Assembly: GCA_938014945.1 (NCBI GenBank)
Contig: CALLQH010000366.1
Location: forward strand, 1 to 14,744
Direction of reading: 5' to 3'
Source of the DNA: an uncultured bacterium
GTDB taxonomy: Bacteria; Pseudomonadota; Alphaproteobacteria; SP197
DNA: 14,744 nt
The position numbers and the translations under genes were made by a program. Positions 7,023 through 13,810 of the stretch are shown here, in pieces; position 1 is the stretch's first letter; each line of letters opens with the position of its first letter. The notes below the pieces were generated by a model. It worked only from the letters and a program-made list of their open reading frames with translations. It ran no database searches and had not been told where the DNA came from.

Positions 7023-9092
7023 TCAAGACGCCTCGATCACCTGGCGTTCGCGCCGGAACGGCACCCCGTCGGGATCGACCGGCGCGTCCAGTTCGCGCAC
7101 ATAGCGGTGACCCTGATAGACGGCCGCCGCGATGATGCCCGGGGCGTAGCAGTCGCCGATCCGCCGCAGAGACCGGATACCCGCCTTTTCGCACGCCTCG
7201 CTTCCGTGCAAAGCCTGCCAAAGGCCATCGTCGGGCAGTCTCGCGGTGACGCTGATCACCCCGGCACAGGCGATCGTGCGTTCACAACGGCCAAGGCCGT
7301 CGCGGAACACGGCTTCCTCCGTGCCGACACCGACGAGCGTGTGGCGCACGAGCATACGGACGCCGAGCGCCGCCAGGCGCTCCTCGATGACATGCTGCTC
7401 AAGGGTGTATTCGGACCACGGGGCTACGACGGTGGCAGGGGTCGCTAGCCAGGTCTCGCGCCCTTCTCCGGCCATGCGTTCGGCAAGGACGCTCGCCATG
7501 TAGTAGCCGTCGTCATCGAAGATCACGACCGGGCCGTCGGGCGGCCTGCGCCCGTCCATGATGTCGTCGGGCGTCAGGAGTGTTGCCCCGCCGGTTACCG
7601 GGACCGCCGTCCGCAAGGTGCGGCCGAGGCCGTCGCCGCGCCATGTCGCTCCCGTGGCAAGCGCCACATGCTCGGCACCAAACTCGAGGATATCGGAAGC
7701 CTGCAGGGGGCTCTCCCGGAACACCTCGACATTGGCCATCTGCGCAATCTGTCCGGTGCGGTAGTCCCGCACCCGCGCCCATGCCGCAAGGCCAGGGAGA
7801 CCGGCCTCCCGGCTCACCCGCCCGCCGAGGCTGTCGGACGCCTCGGCAAGGGTCACGCGGTAGCCGGCAAGGCCGGCTGCCCTGGCGGCCTCGAGACCGG
7901 CCGGCCCTGCCCCCACGATCAGGACATGGGATTTCGCCCCCGCCGGGGTGACACGCTCGGGATGCCAGCCCTTGCGCCACTCCTCGCCGAAGGTCGGATT
8001 CTGGGTGCAGCGCGACGGTGCCGAGAGGTTGTTCCAGGCCGCGCAGATGTTGCAGCCGATGCACTCGCGAATCTCCTCGCTACGGCCTTCCTTGATCTTG
8101 TTGGGCAGAAACGGATCCGCAATCGAGGGCCGCGCAGCGCCGATCAGGTCGGTGACGCCGCGCCGGATCGCCGAGACCATGGCATCGGGCGAGGTGTAGC
8201 GCCCGACAATGGCCACAGGCTTGGTCGTCACCGTCTTGACGAAGGCGACATACTCCTCCTGATAGCCTTCCGCGGCGAAGCGCGAGGTCTGGGAATCGTT
8301 TGCCCAGTTGCCGATGGTGACATCCCAGAGGTCGGGAAGCTCGGCCAGCATCTCGATGGCCTCGCGTCCCTCGTGCCGCCATTCCAGGCCCTCGGCGCCC
8401 ATCAGTTCGTCCACCGCCATGCGCACGACCACGGCCATGGTGTCGCCGACCGCCTCCCTGGTCTCCTCGATCAGTTCACGGAACAGGCGCAGGCGGTTCT
8501 CCAGGCTGCCGCCATAGGCATCGCTGCGGTCGTTGTGGCGCCTGTAGAAGAACTGGCCGGGTACGGTGTTGTTGTGCCCGGCATAGACGACAACCATGTC
8601 GAAGCCCATGTCGCGGGCGCGCAAGGCCGCACGCCGATGCCAGCGGCGATAGTCGGCAATGTCCGAAAGGTCCATGGCGCGCGCCTGGATCGGGTGGTGC
8701 AGCGCAGAGACAGGCCGGTGCGCCGGGCCGATCGGTATCTCGCGGCTGTAGAGATTGCCGCTGTCCTGGCCGCTGTGCGCCAGTTCGATGCTCGCCAGGC
8801 TGCCGTGCCGGTGCACAGCCTCGACCATGCGGCCGAGATAGAGCTCGTCCCCCTCGTCCAGCATGTTGGTCTCGGTATAGGGCTGGATGTCGCTGGTGAC
8901 GTGGAAGTCGCACTGCTCCGTAGCCACGATGCCCCAGCCGCCTTCGGCCTTGGTCTCGCGCATGGCGATCATGGCGTTGGGAAACATGCGCCCCATGCCG
9001 TTGCAATGGGGCACCTGGTAGAACCGGTTGGGCGCCGTCACGGGCCCGATGGCGATCGGTTCGAACAGGATGTCGTAGCGCGGATCTCGCAT
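7023..9092 (-). CDS. Dimethylamine dehydrogenase (trimethylamine dehydrogenase family, FMN and 4Fe-4S)
   Basis: The chosen start at 9092 gives 689 residues beginning MRDPRYDILFEP, in register with the start of trimethylamine dehydrogenase (TMADH, ARDPKHDILFEP). It oxidises a methylated amine to formaldehyde and a demethylated amine, passing electrons to an electron-transfer flavoprotein. Seen: NRFYQVPHC with Cys30, the site of the 6-S-cysteinyl FMN; Tyr170 and His173 (VVYAGHNN), matching TMADH Tyr169/His172; Trp256 (DLWDVTIG) and Trp353, two aromatic-bowl positions; 4Fe-4S cysteines Cys344, Cys347, Cys350 and Cys362 (CIGCNIC, then C); and a dinucleotide fold VGAGPAG (393-399). Residue 60 is Gln (ATEQC); TMADH has Tyr60, and dimethylamine dehydrogenase is remembered to have Gln there. 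The last cluster cysteine is one residue closer than in TMADH. It lies downstream of dmfA1A2 and a GFA gene, supplying the next step after DMF hydrolysis. Confidence 0.88.
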   Translation of the reverse strand: MRDPRYDILFEPIAIGPVTAPNRFYQVPHCNGMGRMFPNAMIAMRETKAEGGWGIVATEQCDFHVTSDIQPYTETNMLDEGDELYLGRMVEAVHRHGSLASIELAHSGQDSGNLYSREIPIGPAHRPVSALHHPIQARAMDLSDIADYRRWHRRAALRARDMGFDMVVVYAGHNNTVPGQFFYRRHNDRSDAYGGSLENRLRLFRELIEETREAVGDTMAVVVRMAVDELMGAEGLEWRHEGREAIEMLAELPDLWDVTIGNWANDSQTSRFAAEGYQEEYVAFVKTVTTKPVAIVGRYTSPDAMVSAIRRGVTDLIGAARPSIADPFLPNKIKEGRSEEIRECIGCNICAAWNNLSAPSRCTQNPTFGEEWRKGWHPERVTPAGAKSHVLIVGAGPAGLEAARAAGLAGYRVTLAEASDSLGGRVSREAGLPGLAAWARVRDYRTGQIAQMANVEVFRESPLQASDILEFGAEHVALATGATWRGDGLGRTLRTAVPVTGGATLLTPDDIMDGRRPPDGPVVIFDDDGYYMASVLAERMAGEGRETWLATPATVVAPWSEYTLEQHVIEERLAALGVRMLVRHTLVGVGTEEAVFRDGLGRCERTIACAGVISVTARLPDDGLWQALHGSEACEKAGIRSLRRIGDCYAPGIIAAAVYQGHRYVRELDAPVDPDGVPFRRERQVIEAS

Positions 9093-9103
9093 GGTCGGCT
9101 TCA

Positions 9104-9108
9104 TCCTC
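9104..9108 (-). promoter_or_regulatory. Ribosome binding site deciding the dehydrogenase start
   Basis: GAGGA on the minus strand lies 11 bases before the ATG at 9092. It would touch the alternative ATG at 9104, and the far upstream start at 9161 would add 23 residues with no counterpart in TMADH. Together with Cys30 register this fixes 9092 as the likely start. Confidence 0.55.
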
Positions 9109-9169
9109 ACGGGCACCGTAAACCTGGCAGACATGCAGCGGCGCGGAACTGCCGGGACCACTGTGCGGG

Positions 9170-9622
9170 CTAGTCCTCCGGACCGTTCAAGTAGGGCTCA
9201 TCGCCATCATCGTGCCAAACCCGATAACGCGGCAGCGCATCATGAATCTCCAGCCAGGGAAGACGTTCCTGATGGTGGATGTGGCAGGCCGGCGGAAAGG
9301 CTTCCGGATTGTCGAAGGTATTGATCAGGATTTCGACCAACGGGCCGTGTTCGCCGCCGTCGCCCTCCCATGTCAGCGGTGTGCCGCAATCCCCGCAGAA
9401 GGCGCGCCCGACGCCAGGGGATGAAGCAAACACCTTCGGGGCGCCCTTCGTGTAGCGGACCTGCGCACGCCGGAACCCGGCCAGGGCAACCACCGGTGCC
9501 CCGGTATGCCTGCGGCAACTCATGCAATGGCAGAAGATCGTGGAAAGCGGCGGGCCGTCGACGCTATAGCGCACCGCGCCGCACATGCAGCCGCCGGTGG
9601 CCTGTTCGGGAAGCTGGTTCAT
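9170..9622 (-). CDS. GFA-family (DUF636/CENP-V-like) zinc protein
   Basis: A 150-residue protein with the full cysteine pattern of the GFA family: GGCMCGAVRY (Cys12, Cys14), FCHCMSCRRHTGAP (Cys31, Cys33, Cys36) and FCGDCGTPL (Cys76, Cys79). Family knowledge: the founding member, Gfa of Paracoccus denitrificans, was described as speeding the reaction of formaldehyde with glutathione, but most relatives have no proven role and some do other zinc chemistry. Here the setting favours the formaldehyde role, because it sits between the DMFase large-subunit gene and a dehydrogenase that releases formaldehyde. The start at 9622 is preferred over 9637 because GGAG (9628-9631) sits five bases before it. 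The gene ends in TAG. The dehydrogenase start follows 77 bases downstream and dmfA2 ends 104 bases upstream, all on one strand. Confidence 0.85.
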   Translation of the reverse strand: MNQLPEQATGGCMCGAVRYSVDGPPLSTIFCHCMSCRRHTGAPVVALAGFRRAQVRYTKGAPKVFASSPGVGRAFCGDCGTPLTWEGDGGEHGPLVEILINTFDNPEAFPPACHIHHQERLPWLEIHDALPRYRVWHDDGDEPYLNGPED

Positions 9623-9627
9623 GACAT

Positions 9628-9631
9628 CTCC
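9628..9631 (-). promoter_or_regulatory. Ribosome binding site deciding the GFA-protein start
   Basis: GGAG on the minus strand, five bases before the ATG at 9622. The alternative ATG at 9637 has only AAGG at short distance and would add five residues (MIGDV) ahead of the family's normal start. Confidence 0.5.
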
Positions 9632-9726
9632 AATCATTGCGCCTTGCAGACGTGCGGCCGATGCCGGCCGGACCGTGCCGCCGGCAAGATGGTCGACGTT
9701 TCGGCCCGGCCAGACACGGCGTCGCC

Positions 9727-11967
9727 TCAGGCGGCAGGCATCGTGAACGGCGTGTCGTCCACGAAGCGGCGAAGGACATTCTCGCAGATCCGCGACACGT
9801 TGTTGTCGTAGCCGTTGTGCGGCAGGCTGCCCGGCCAGGCGATGGAGCCCACCGAAAACACCGCACCCCCGCCGGGCGTCTCGAAGAACGTCATGTCGGC
9901 CCGCACCTTGGGATTCTGGTCACCGCCCATGGCGGAGTGATTGAGGCCGATCTCGTCGGGCACGATCATCGTCTTTGCCGAGTGGCCTTCGGAGGATGCC
10001 AGGACCAGGGTGTGAGGCGGTGTGCCGAGCGCGAAGTCGACGGCGTCGATCTCGGTGCCGCTGGCGCCGCCGGCGAAGAAGCCGAAGTCACCGATCACCT
10101 CGTCATCGCCGATACCCTCGAAGATGAACGCGGCGCGGTCATCGAAGCTCCCCTCCTTGCGCACGTAGTAGCCCGAGACATCGAAGCCGACCGCCACCGT
10201 GCCGACGCCGCAAAGCGCCTGTGGCGAGGTTCCCAGACGGCGCCAGAGGCCACCGTATTCGCCGTTGAACTCCATGTAGTATTCGCCGGGTTCCTCGTCG
10301 CGATAGCGGATGCCGTCTTCGGCGCGGCGCAGCTCGACCACGCCCGGCATCGCCTCCGACATGGCGCAACGCCAGATGAAGCCGTTGCCGCCGAGGTAGG
10401 CCATGCGGCCGCCTCTCGCCAGATAGGTCTTCAGGCCGTCCCACATGGGCGTGGTGTAGTACTCGGGGTGGGCGCCCGTGACGACGGCACTGTACGGCTC
10501 GAGCAGCGCGACGCCTTCCCTGTGCAGGTCCTCGTCGGTGATGACGTCGTAGGCGATGCCCTTGGCCTCGAACCAGCCGAGGATGTGGCTGTCGTTGTTG
10601 ATGTTCCACACCGGGGCCGTCTTGGGTCCCACCTGGTGCACCGGCCGCAGGCGCGAGGCATAACGCACGCCACTGCCGTCCGAATGGTTGTCGTAGGTCG
10701 ACAGACCGTACTCCGGGTGCTCCTGGAGGAAGACCTCACCGGGCTGCATCGTGGTCCAGTAGCATTCGGCCACCTCGCCGAAGTGCTCGTGCCATGTCCA
10801 CTGGATGTTGGAATAGGCCATGTAGGTGGCGGTCGAGGCGAGGAATGCGACTTTGGCCGTCGTGGTTCCTCGGCTGGGCCGCACGTAGAACGTCACGTAC
10901 CACTCGTCGTCTTCGGCAACCAGGCGTACCGCGTAGACGCCGCTGCGCAGGTCCTTCGGAATCTCATAGGTGAAGTCGGGATCCCATTCGGCGTCGTAGA
11001 GGTCATCGTCGTGGAAGTGGATGGCGCCGTATTCCTGGGGCGCGGCGCGCCAGTTCTGCTCCCTGCCGCTCCAGTTGAACCCCTTGACCGCACGCGAGGG
11101 CAGATTGACCGCCCGGCCATGAAGTCCGTTGGGACTGGCGTCCGCGATCGTGGTGCTGCCGATCTCGCGCGCAAAATCCCATGCTGCGATGACCGACGTC
11201 TCGCGCTCGTGGGGCGCGGCATCCCAGCCCAGGGCGGCGCTGTCAGCCAGGCTCAGCGCGCGACCGACCAGGCGCGGCCGGTCGAGCTTGCCGTTGAACA
11301 CGTGGCTTGCGGCAGGGCGTCCGGCGGGATGGGTCGCAGGCATGCCGGCCATCAGCAGCGGCTGCGTGCTGCCCATCGCAGGCGTGAAACCGACCGCGAG
11401 CGTGGCGCTGGCACTGGTACTGGCTTCGAACTGCGGACCGATGAAGTCCTGGGAGATACAGACCGTGCCCGCGGCCGCATCATAGGCGGCCGAAACCAGA
11501 TGCCAGCGGCGCTTCGCCAGAGGCTTGCCCGTGCTGGCCTCCACGGTGGCGCCACGGCCATCGCCAAGACGCATGGCGGCAGCGCCGTTGTCATCGATCA
11601 TCAATGCAAAACCGCTGGCGCTGGCCGCGTCCCAGTTCGAAATCAGGCCCTGAGCGCCCTTTTCGGGGGTCGTGGGAAACACCCAGGCCTGGATCGTGAA
11701 GCTGCCCATACCTGTGACCAGGGGGCTTGAGGGAATGGTCACATAGGAGCCCGATATCGTGATCTGTTCGCGGCCCGGATACTCGCCCGCGAAGGACGCT
11801 GCGACTTCCTCTTCGCGGTAGACGTCGAAATCCGGATCATCGTTGCCGCAGATCACCCGCACAAGACTGGCGCGATAACGGTCGGGGCCGTAGGTGCTCA
11901 CCATCACGTCGAGGCTGTCGCCGGGCATCACCGACCAGGCACTCGAATATCCCATGATCTTTTTCAT
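9727..11967 (-). CDS. dmfA2: N,N-dimethylformamidase-like large (beta) subunit, copy 2, intact
   Basis: An intact 746-residue protein, close to the roughly 760 residues of known DMFase large subunits. The enzyme hydrolyses N,N-dimethylformamide to dimethylamine and formate. Layout: an N-terminal segment (1-70), a LamG/concanavalin-like domain (about 75-235; GSFTIQAWVF at 88-97, FNGKLDRPRLVGRAL at 224-238), a linker with HFHDDDLYDAEW (317-328), then a catalytic region with a class I amidotransferase-like fold (about 370-746). Candidate iron ligands, by analogy with the two-tyrosine, one-carboxylate centre published for Paracoccus DMFase, are Tyr382 (TYMAYSN), Tyr425 (LSTYDNHSDG) and Glu502 (GAHPEYY), with His500 beside it; the spacing fits but was not aligned by program. 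The start at 11967 follows GGAGGA (11974-11979). It is co-transcribed with dmfA1 (12 bases apart), the GFA gene and the dehydrogenase. Specificity for DMF over other formamides is inference. Confidence 0.82.
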   Translation of the reverse strand: MKKIMGYSSAWSVMPGDSLDVMVSTYGPDRYRASLVRVICGNDDPDFDVYREEEVAASFAGEYPGREQITISGSYVTIPSSPLVTGMGSFTIQAWVFPTTPEKGAQGLISNWDAASASGFALMIDDNGAAAMRLGDGRGATVEASTGKPLAKRRWHLVSAAYDAAAGTVCISQDFIGPQFEASTSASATLAVGFTPAMGSTQPLLMAGMPATHPAGRPAASHVFNGKLDRPRLVGRALSLADSAALGWDAAPHERETSVIAAWDFAREIGSTTIADASPNGLHGRAVNLPSRAVKGFNWSGREQNWRAAPQEYGAIHFHDDDLYDAEWDPDFTYEIPKDLRSGVYAVRLVAEDDEWYVTFYVRPSRGTTTAKVAFLASTATYMAYSNIQWTWHEHFGEVAECYWTTMQPGEVFLQEHPEYGLSTYDNHSDGSGVRYASRLRPVHQVGPKTAPVWNINNDSHILGWFEAKGIAYDVITDEDLHREGVALLEPYSAVVTGAHPEYYTTPMWDGLKTYLARGGRMAYLGGNGFIWRCAMSEAMPGVVELRRAEDGIRYRDEEPGEYYMEFNGEYGGLWRRLGTSPQALCGVGTVAVGFDVSGYYVRKEGSFDDRAAFIFEGIGDDEVIGDFGFFAGGASGTEIDAVDFALGTPPHTLVLASSEGHSAKTMIVPDEIGLNHSAMGGDQNPKVRADMTFFETPGGGAVFSVGSIAWPGSLPHNGYDNNVSRICENVLRRFVDDTPFTMPAA

Positions 11968-11979
11968 TGTCTGTCCTCC

Positions 11980-12279
11980 CTAGCCCGGATCGACGCCGGT
12001 GGCGGCCTGCCAGCGTATCTGGAACACCTTCCGGACAGCGGCATCGTAGTCGTCGAACACGAGATCGTCGTAGTACTCCATGCGGTCCCCCCGGGCCTTC
12101 GGCATCTTCGCCAGGGTCCATTCGGCATGGGGCTTGGTGCAGACAATGATGATGCGCTCCTCCATGGGCAGAAGGCGCAGAAGATTGACCACACGGGCCA
12201 GCTCAAGACTGTGGGGCCCGCTCGGGTTCTTGTAGAACTCCTCGACGAGGTCGGTTCGGGTGGGATCGATCTTGTACAT
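11980..12279 (-). CDS. dmfA1: N,N-dimethylformamidase-like small (alpha) subunit, copy 2
   Basis: A 99-residue protein, MYKIDPTRTDLVEEF..., ending RWQAATGVDPG and a TAG stop. It is paralogous to the small subunit at 4436-4765 along its whole length (shared NPxGPHSxELA, VCTxP, AKMP, RKVF, RWQAATG) and, like it, lies directly before a DMFase large-subunit gene. Family knowledge: DMFase needs both subunits, and the small one supports the large one, which holds the iron. The start at 12279 is preferred over 12294 because GAGGGA sits seven bases upstream and because copy 1 starts at the same residue; the longer form would add only MRENR. It is the first gene of the leftward row, so its promoter should lie in 12280-12565. 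It is somewhat shorter than the roughly 130-residue subunits of characterised enzymes. Confidence 0.78.
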   Translation of the reverse strand: MYKIDPTRTDLVEEFYKNPSGPHSLELARVVNLLRLLPMEERIIIVCTKPHAEWTLAKMPKARGDRMEYYDDLVFDDYDAAVRKVFQIRWQAATGVDPG

Positions 12280-12565
12280 CCGGTTTTCCCTCATGCCTGG
12301 CAGTTCAGGATAGCGGGGGCGGCCTGATCACGACACCGTTGGCAGGTTGAATGGGAAACGCCGCCCTCGCGAGCCGCATGCGCCTTCGATGCCGGCCCTG
12401 CCATAGCCTGGGCGATGGCTGTCATCCTGCGACAGTACGAACGCACCCATTCACGGGCGGTCTGACGATGACGATCACAATCGACGCCATCGCGATCGGC
12501 GGGACGGCGGTTGATCGGAAGGCGCAGAAGTTTCGTAGAATGGACGCAACACCGGGAAGGATAAA
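12280..12565. promoter_or_regulatory. Divergent intergenic region between dmfA1 and the pseudoazurin gene
   Basis: These 286 bases must hold the start signals of the leftward DMF gene row and of the rightward pseudoazurin gene. The pseudoazurin ribosome site GGGAAGGA (12554-12561) is clear. A weak rightward promoter candidate is TTGATC (12511-12516), 19 bases, then TAGAAT (12536-12541). Short inverted repeats are present, such as TGTC/GACA near 12429-12443, but none is long enough to name an operator. TTGAT at 12511 is only half of an FNR-type box. No gene of recognisable family was found in either strand here. Confidence 0.35.
12287..12292 (-). promoter_or_regulatory. Ribosome binding site deciding the dmfA1 start
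   Basis: GAGGGA on the minus strand, seven bases before the ATG at 12279. It overlaps the codons just after the alternative ATG at 12294, which itself has no good site, so 12279 is favoured. Confidence 0.55.
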
Positions 12566-13015
12566 ATGGTGAGGATATTTCTCGCGCTGCTTCTTGGGGC
12601 GATGATCGCCAGCGGTTCCATCGCCACGGCAACAGCCGATGAGCACGAGGTGCTGATGCTGAACCGCGGCGAGGCCGGCATCATGGTCTTCGAACCCGCC
12701 ATCCTTCGCATCGAGCCCGGTGACACGGTCCGCTTCGTGGCCGAAGACAAGGGCCACAACAGCGAGAGCATCGACGGCATGACACCCCCGGGTGCCACCG
12801 CGTGGCACGGGGCCATCAACGAAGAGATCGTCGTGACGTTCGATGTCGAAGGTGCCTACGGGTATCGCTGCACGCCCCATTACGGCATGGGCATGGTCGG
12901 CCTCATCCTGGTCGGAGATGACCTGGACAACCTTGCTGCGGCAGGGGAAGTTCGCCATCCCGGCAAGGCACAGAGGGTCTTCGAAGGCCTTCTCGAGCAG
13001 GCTGGGAACATGTGA
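12566..13015 (+). CDS. Pseudoazurin (periplasmic type 1 blue copper protein)
   Basis: A 149-residue precursor. Residues 1-24 form a Sec signal peptide (hydrophobic FLALLLGAMIASGS, cleavage predicted after ATA-24, mature start DEHEV). In mature numbering the four copper ligands fall at His40 (GHNSE), Cys78, His81 (CTPH) and Met86, the exact positions of known pseudoazurins, so the call is firm. Family knowledge: pseudoazurin is a small soluble electron carrier in the periplasm, usually donating to nitrite or nitrous oxide reductase or cytochrome oxidases, and able to take electrons from methylamine dehydrogenase in some methylotrophs. It starts after GGGAAGGA (12554-12561). It is divergent from the dmfA1 row and shares its upstream region. 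Its redox partner is not in the window: the dehydrogenase here should use a flavoprotein in the cytoplasm, and the molybdoenzyme downstream has no visible export signal at its start. Confidence 0.93.
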   Translation: MVRIFLALLLGAMIASGSIATATADEHEVLMLNRGEAGIMVFEPAILRIEPGDTVRFVAEDKGHNSESIDGMTPPGATAWHGAINEEIVVTFDVEGAYGYRCTPHYGMGMVGLILVGDDLDNLAAAGEVRHPGKAQRVFEGLLEQAGNM

Positions 13016-13200
13016 GATGCCGCCCCGGCGCGCATGGATGCAAAGGGAAATGGCGTCCCCATGCGAACGCACGCGATATCAACCGATGCGCTGCTCCAAC
13101 CGGTCGCAGACGCTGGGCAGCCAGGGCGATCGATTGCCCGTCAGTCCTCAATCGCGCGCAAGACCTGACGGCCGGCGACACCGGGTCATGGCGGCGGCAC
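13016..13200. other. Gap between convergent genes, no feature recognised
   Basis: These 185 bases separate the ends of the pseudoazurin gene and the DUF1989 gene. The only structure noticed is a short inverted repeat CGCATGG (13031-13037) and CCATGCG (13059-13065) with a 21-base loop and no T tract, too weak to call a terminator. No coding signal was recognised. Confidence 0.4.
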
Positions 13201-13803
13201 TCAGGGCAGTTCGATGACGATCTCGGTTGGTCCGTCGGGTGCGTTGATTGCCCAGCCCGGCCCCGTGAGGTCATAGGGGCACGACGACACGGCACAGACC
13301 AGCTCCATCCGCGCCTCGAGCACAACGTAGGCCCCCGGCCGCGCCACCGGAGACTGCGGCGTGTTGAACATGAAGCCGTCTTCCACCGTCGTCGCGGTGA
13401 AGAAATTGATGGCAAGCGGATATTCCGGCGCCGCGATCCCGAGCTTCGCCAGTGCCTCGTTCAGGTTGCCGACGCAGCTCCTGTGCTCCGGCACACCGAA
13501 CTGCTCGTAGCGGATGGGGTCGCACGGCGCGATGAGCAGGTCATGCACGCCATCGGCGCCATCCTCGACAAAGTCCAGCATGGGTCGCCGCCTGCGGCTG
13601 AGGAAGGTGTCGCCCGGGCGCGGATGGAGCGCGCGGGTCGGCATCCAGGTGTGGTGCGGCGACAGGCCCTCGGACAGGTCGTCGGCACAGAACGCAAAGA
13701 AGTCGGCCGACTGCTGCCCCTTCGGCGTGATGATGCGGAACCTGTCCCCCGCGGCAGCACGAAATGCATGGCCGTGGCCTGCGGGGATCTCGATCGTCTG
13801 CAT
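13201..13803 (-). CDS. DUF1989 / urea carboxylase-associated family protein
   Basis: A 200-residue protein matching the DUF1989 (urea carboxylase-associated) family along its length. Seen: an opening IEIPAGHGHAFR (4-15), GQQSADFFAF (29-38), GVHDLLIAPCDPIRYEQFG (85-103), RSCVGNLNEAL (108-118), INFFTATTVEDGFMF (132-146) and AVSSCPYD (171-178). His87, Cys94, Cys110 and Cys175 are possible metal or catalytic residues, but this was not tested against a structure. Family knowledge: pairs of DUF1989 proteins act with guanidine (urea) carboxylase as carboxyguanidine deiminase; single copies are common and mostly uncharacterised. Here there is one copy and no carboxylase nearby, so the deiminase role is not supported beyond family. 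A strong GAGGAGC ribosome site (13804-13810) sets the start at 13803. It fits the nitrogen-compound theme of the window, but a link to DMF use is only inference. Confidence 0.85.
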   Translation of the reverse strand: MQTIEIPAGHGHAFRAAAGDRFRIITPKGQQSADFFAFCADDLSEGLSPHHTWMPTRALHPRPGDTFLSRRRRPMLDFVEDGADGVHDLLIAPCDPIRYEQFGVPEHRSCVGNLNEALAKLGIAAPEYPLAINFFTATTVEDGFMFNTPQSPVARPGAYVVLEARMELVCAVSSCPYDLTGPGWAINAPDGPTEIVIELP

Positions 13804-13810
13804 GCTCCTC

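Noticed and set aside
9637..11730. A 697-codon open frame on the plus strand opposite dmfA2
   Set aside because: It is the antisense of a confidently assigned gene. High GC at third positions removes stops on the opposite strand, and the translation has no recognisable family.
12511..12520. FNR/NNR-type box (TTGAT-N4-ATCAA) upstream of pseudoazurin
   Set aside because: Only the left half TTGAT is present; the right half reads AGGCG, so no palindrome exists.
13031..13065. Terminator after the pseudoazurin gene
   Set aside because: The CGCATGG/CCATGCG repeat has a 21-base loop and no T tract, so it is likely chance.
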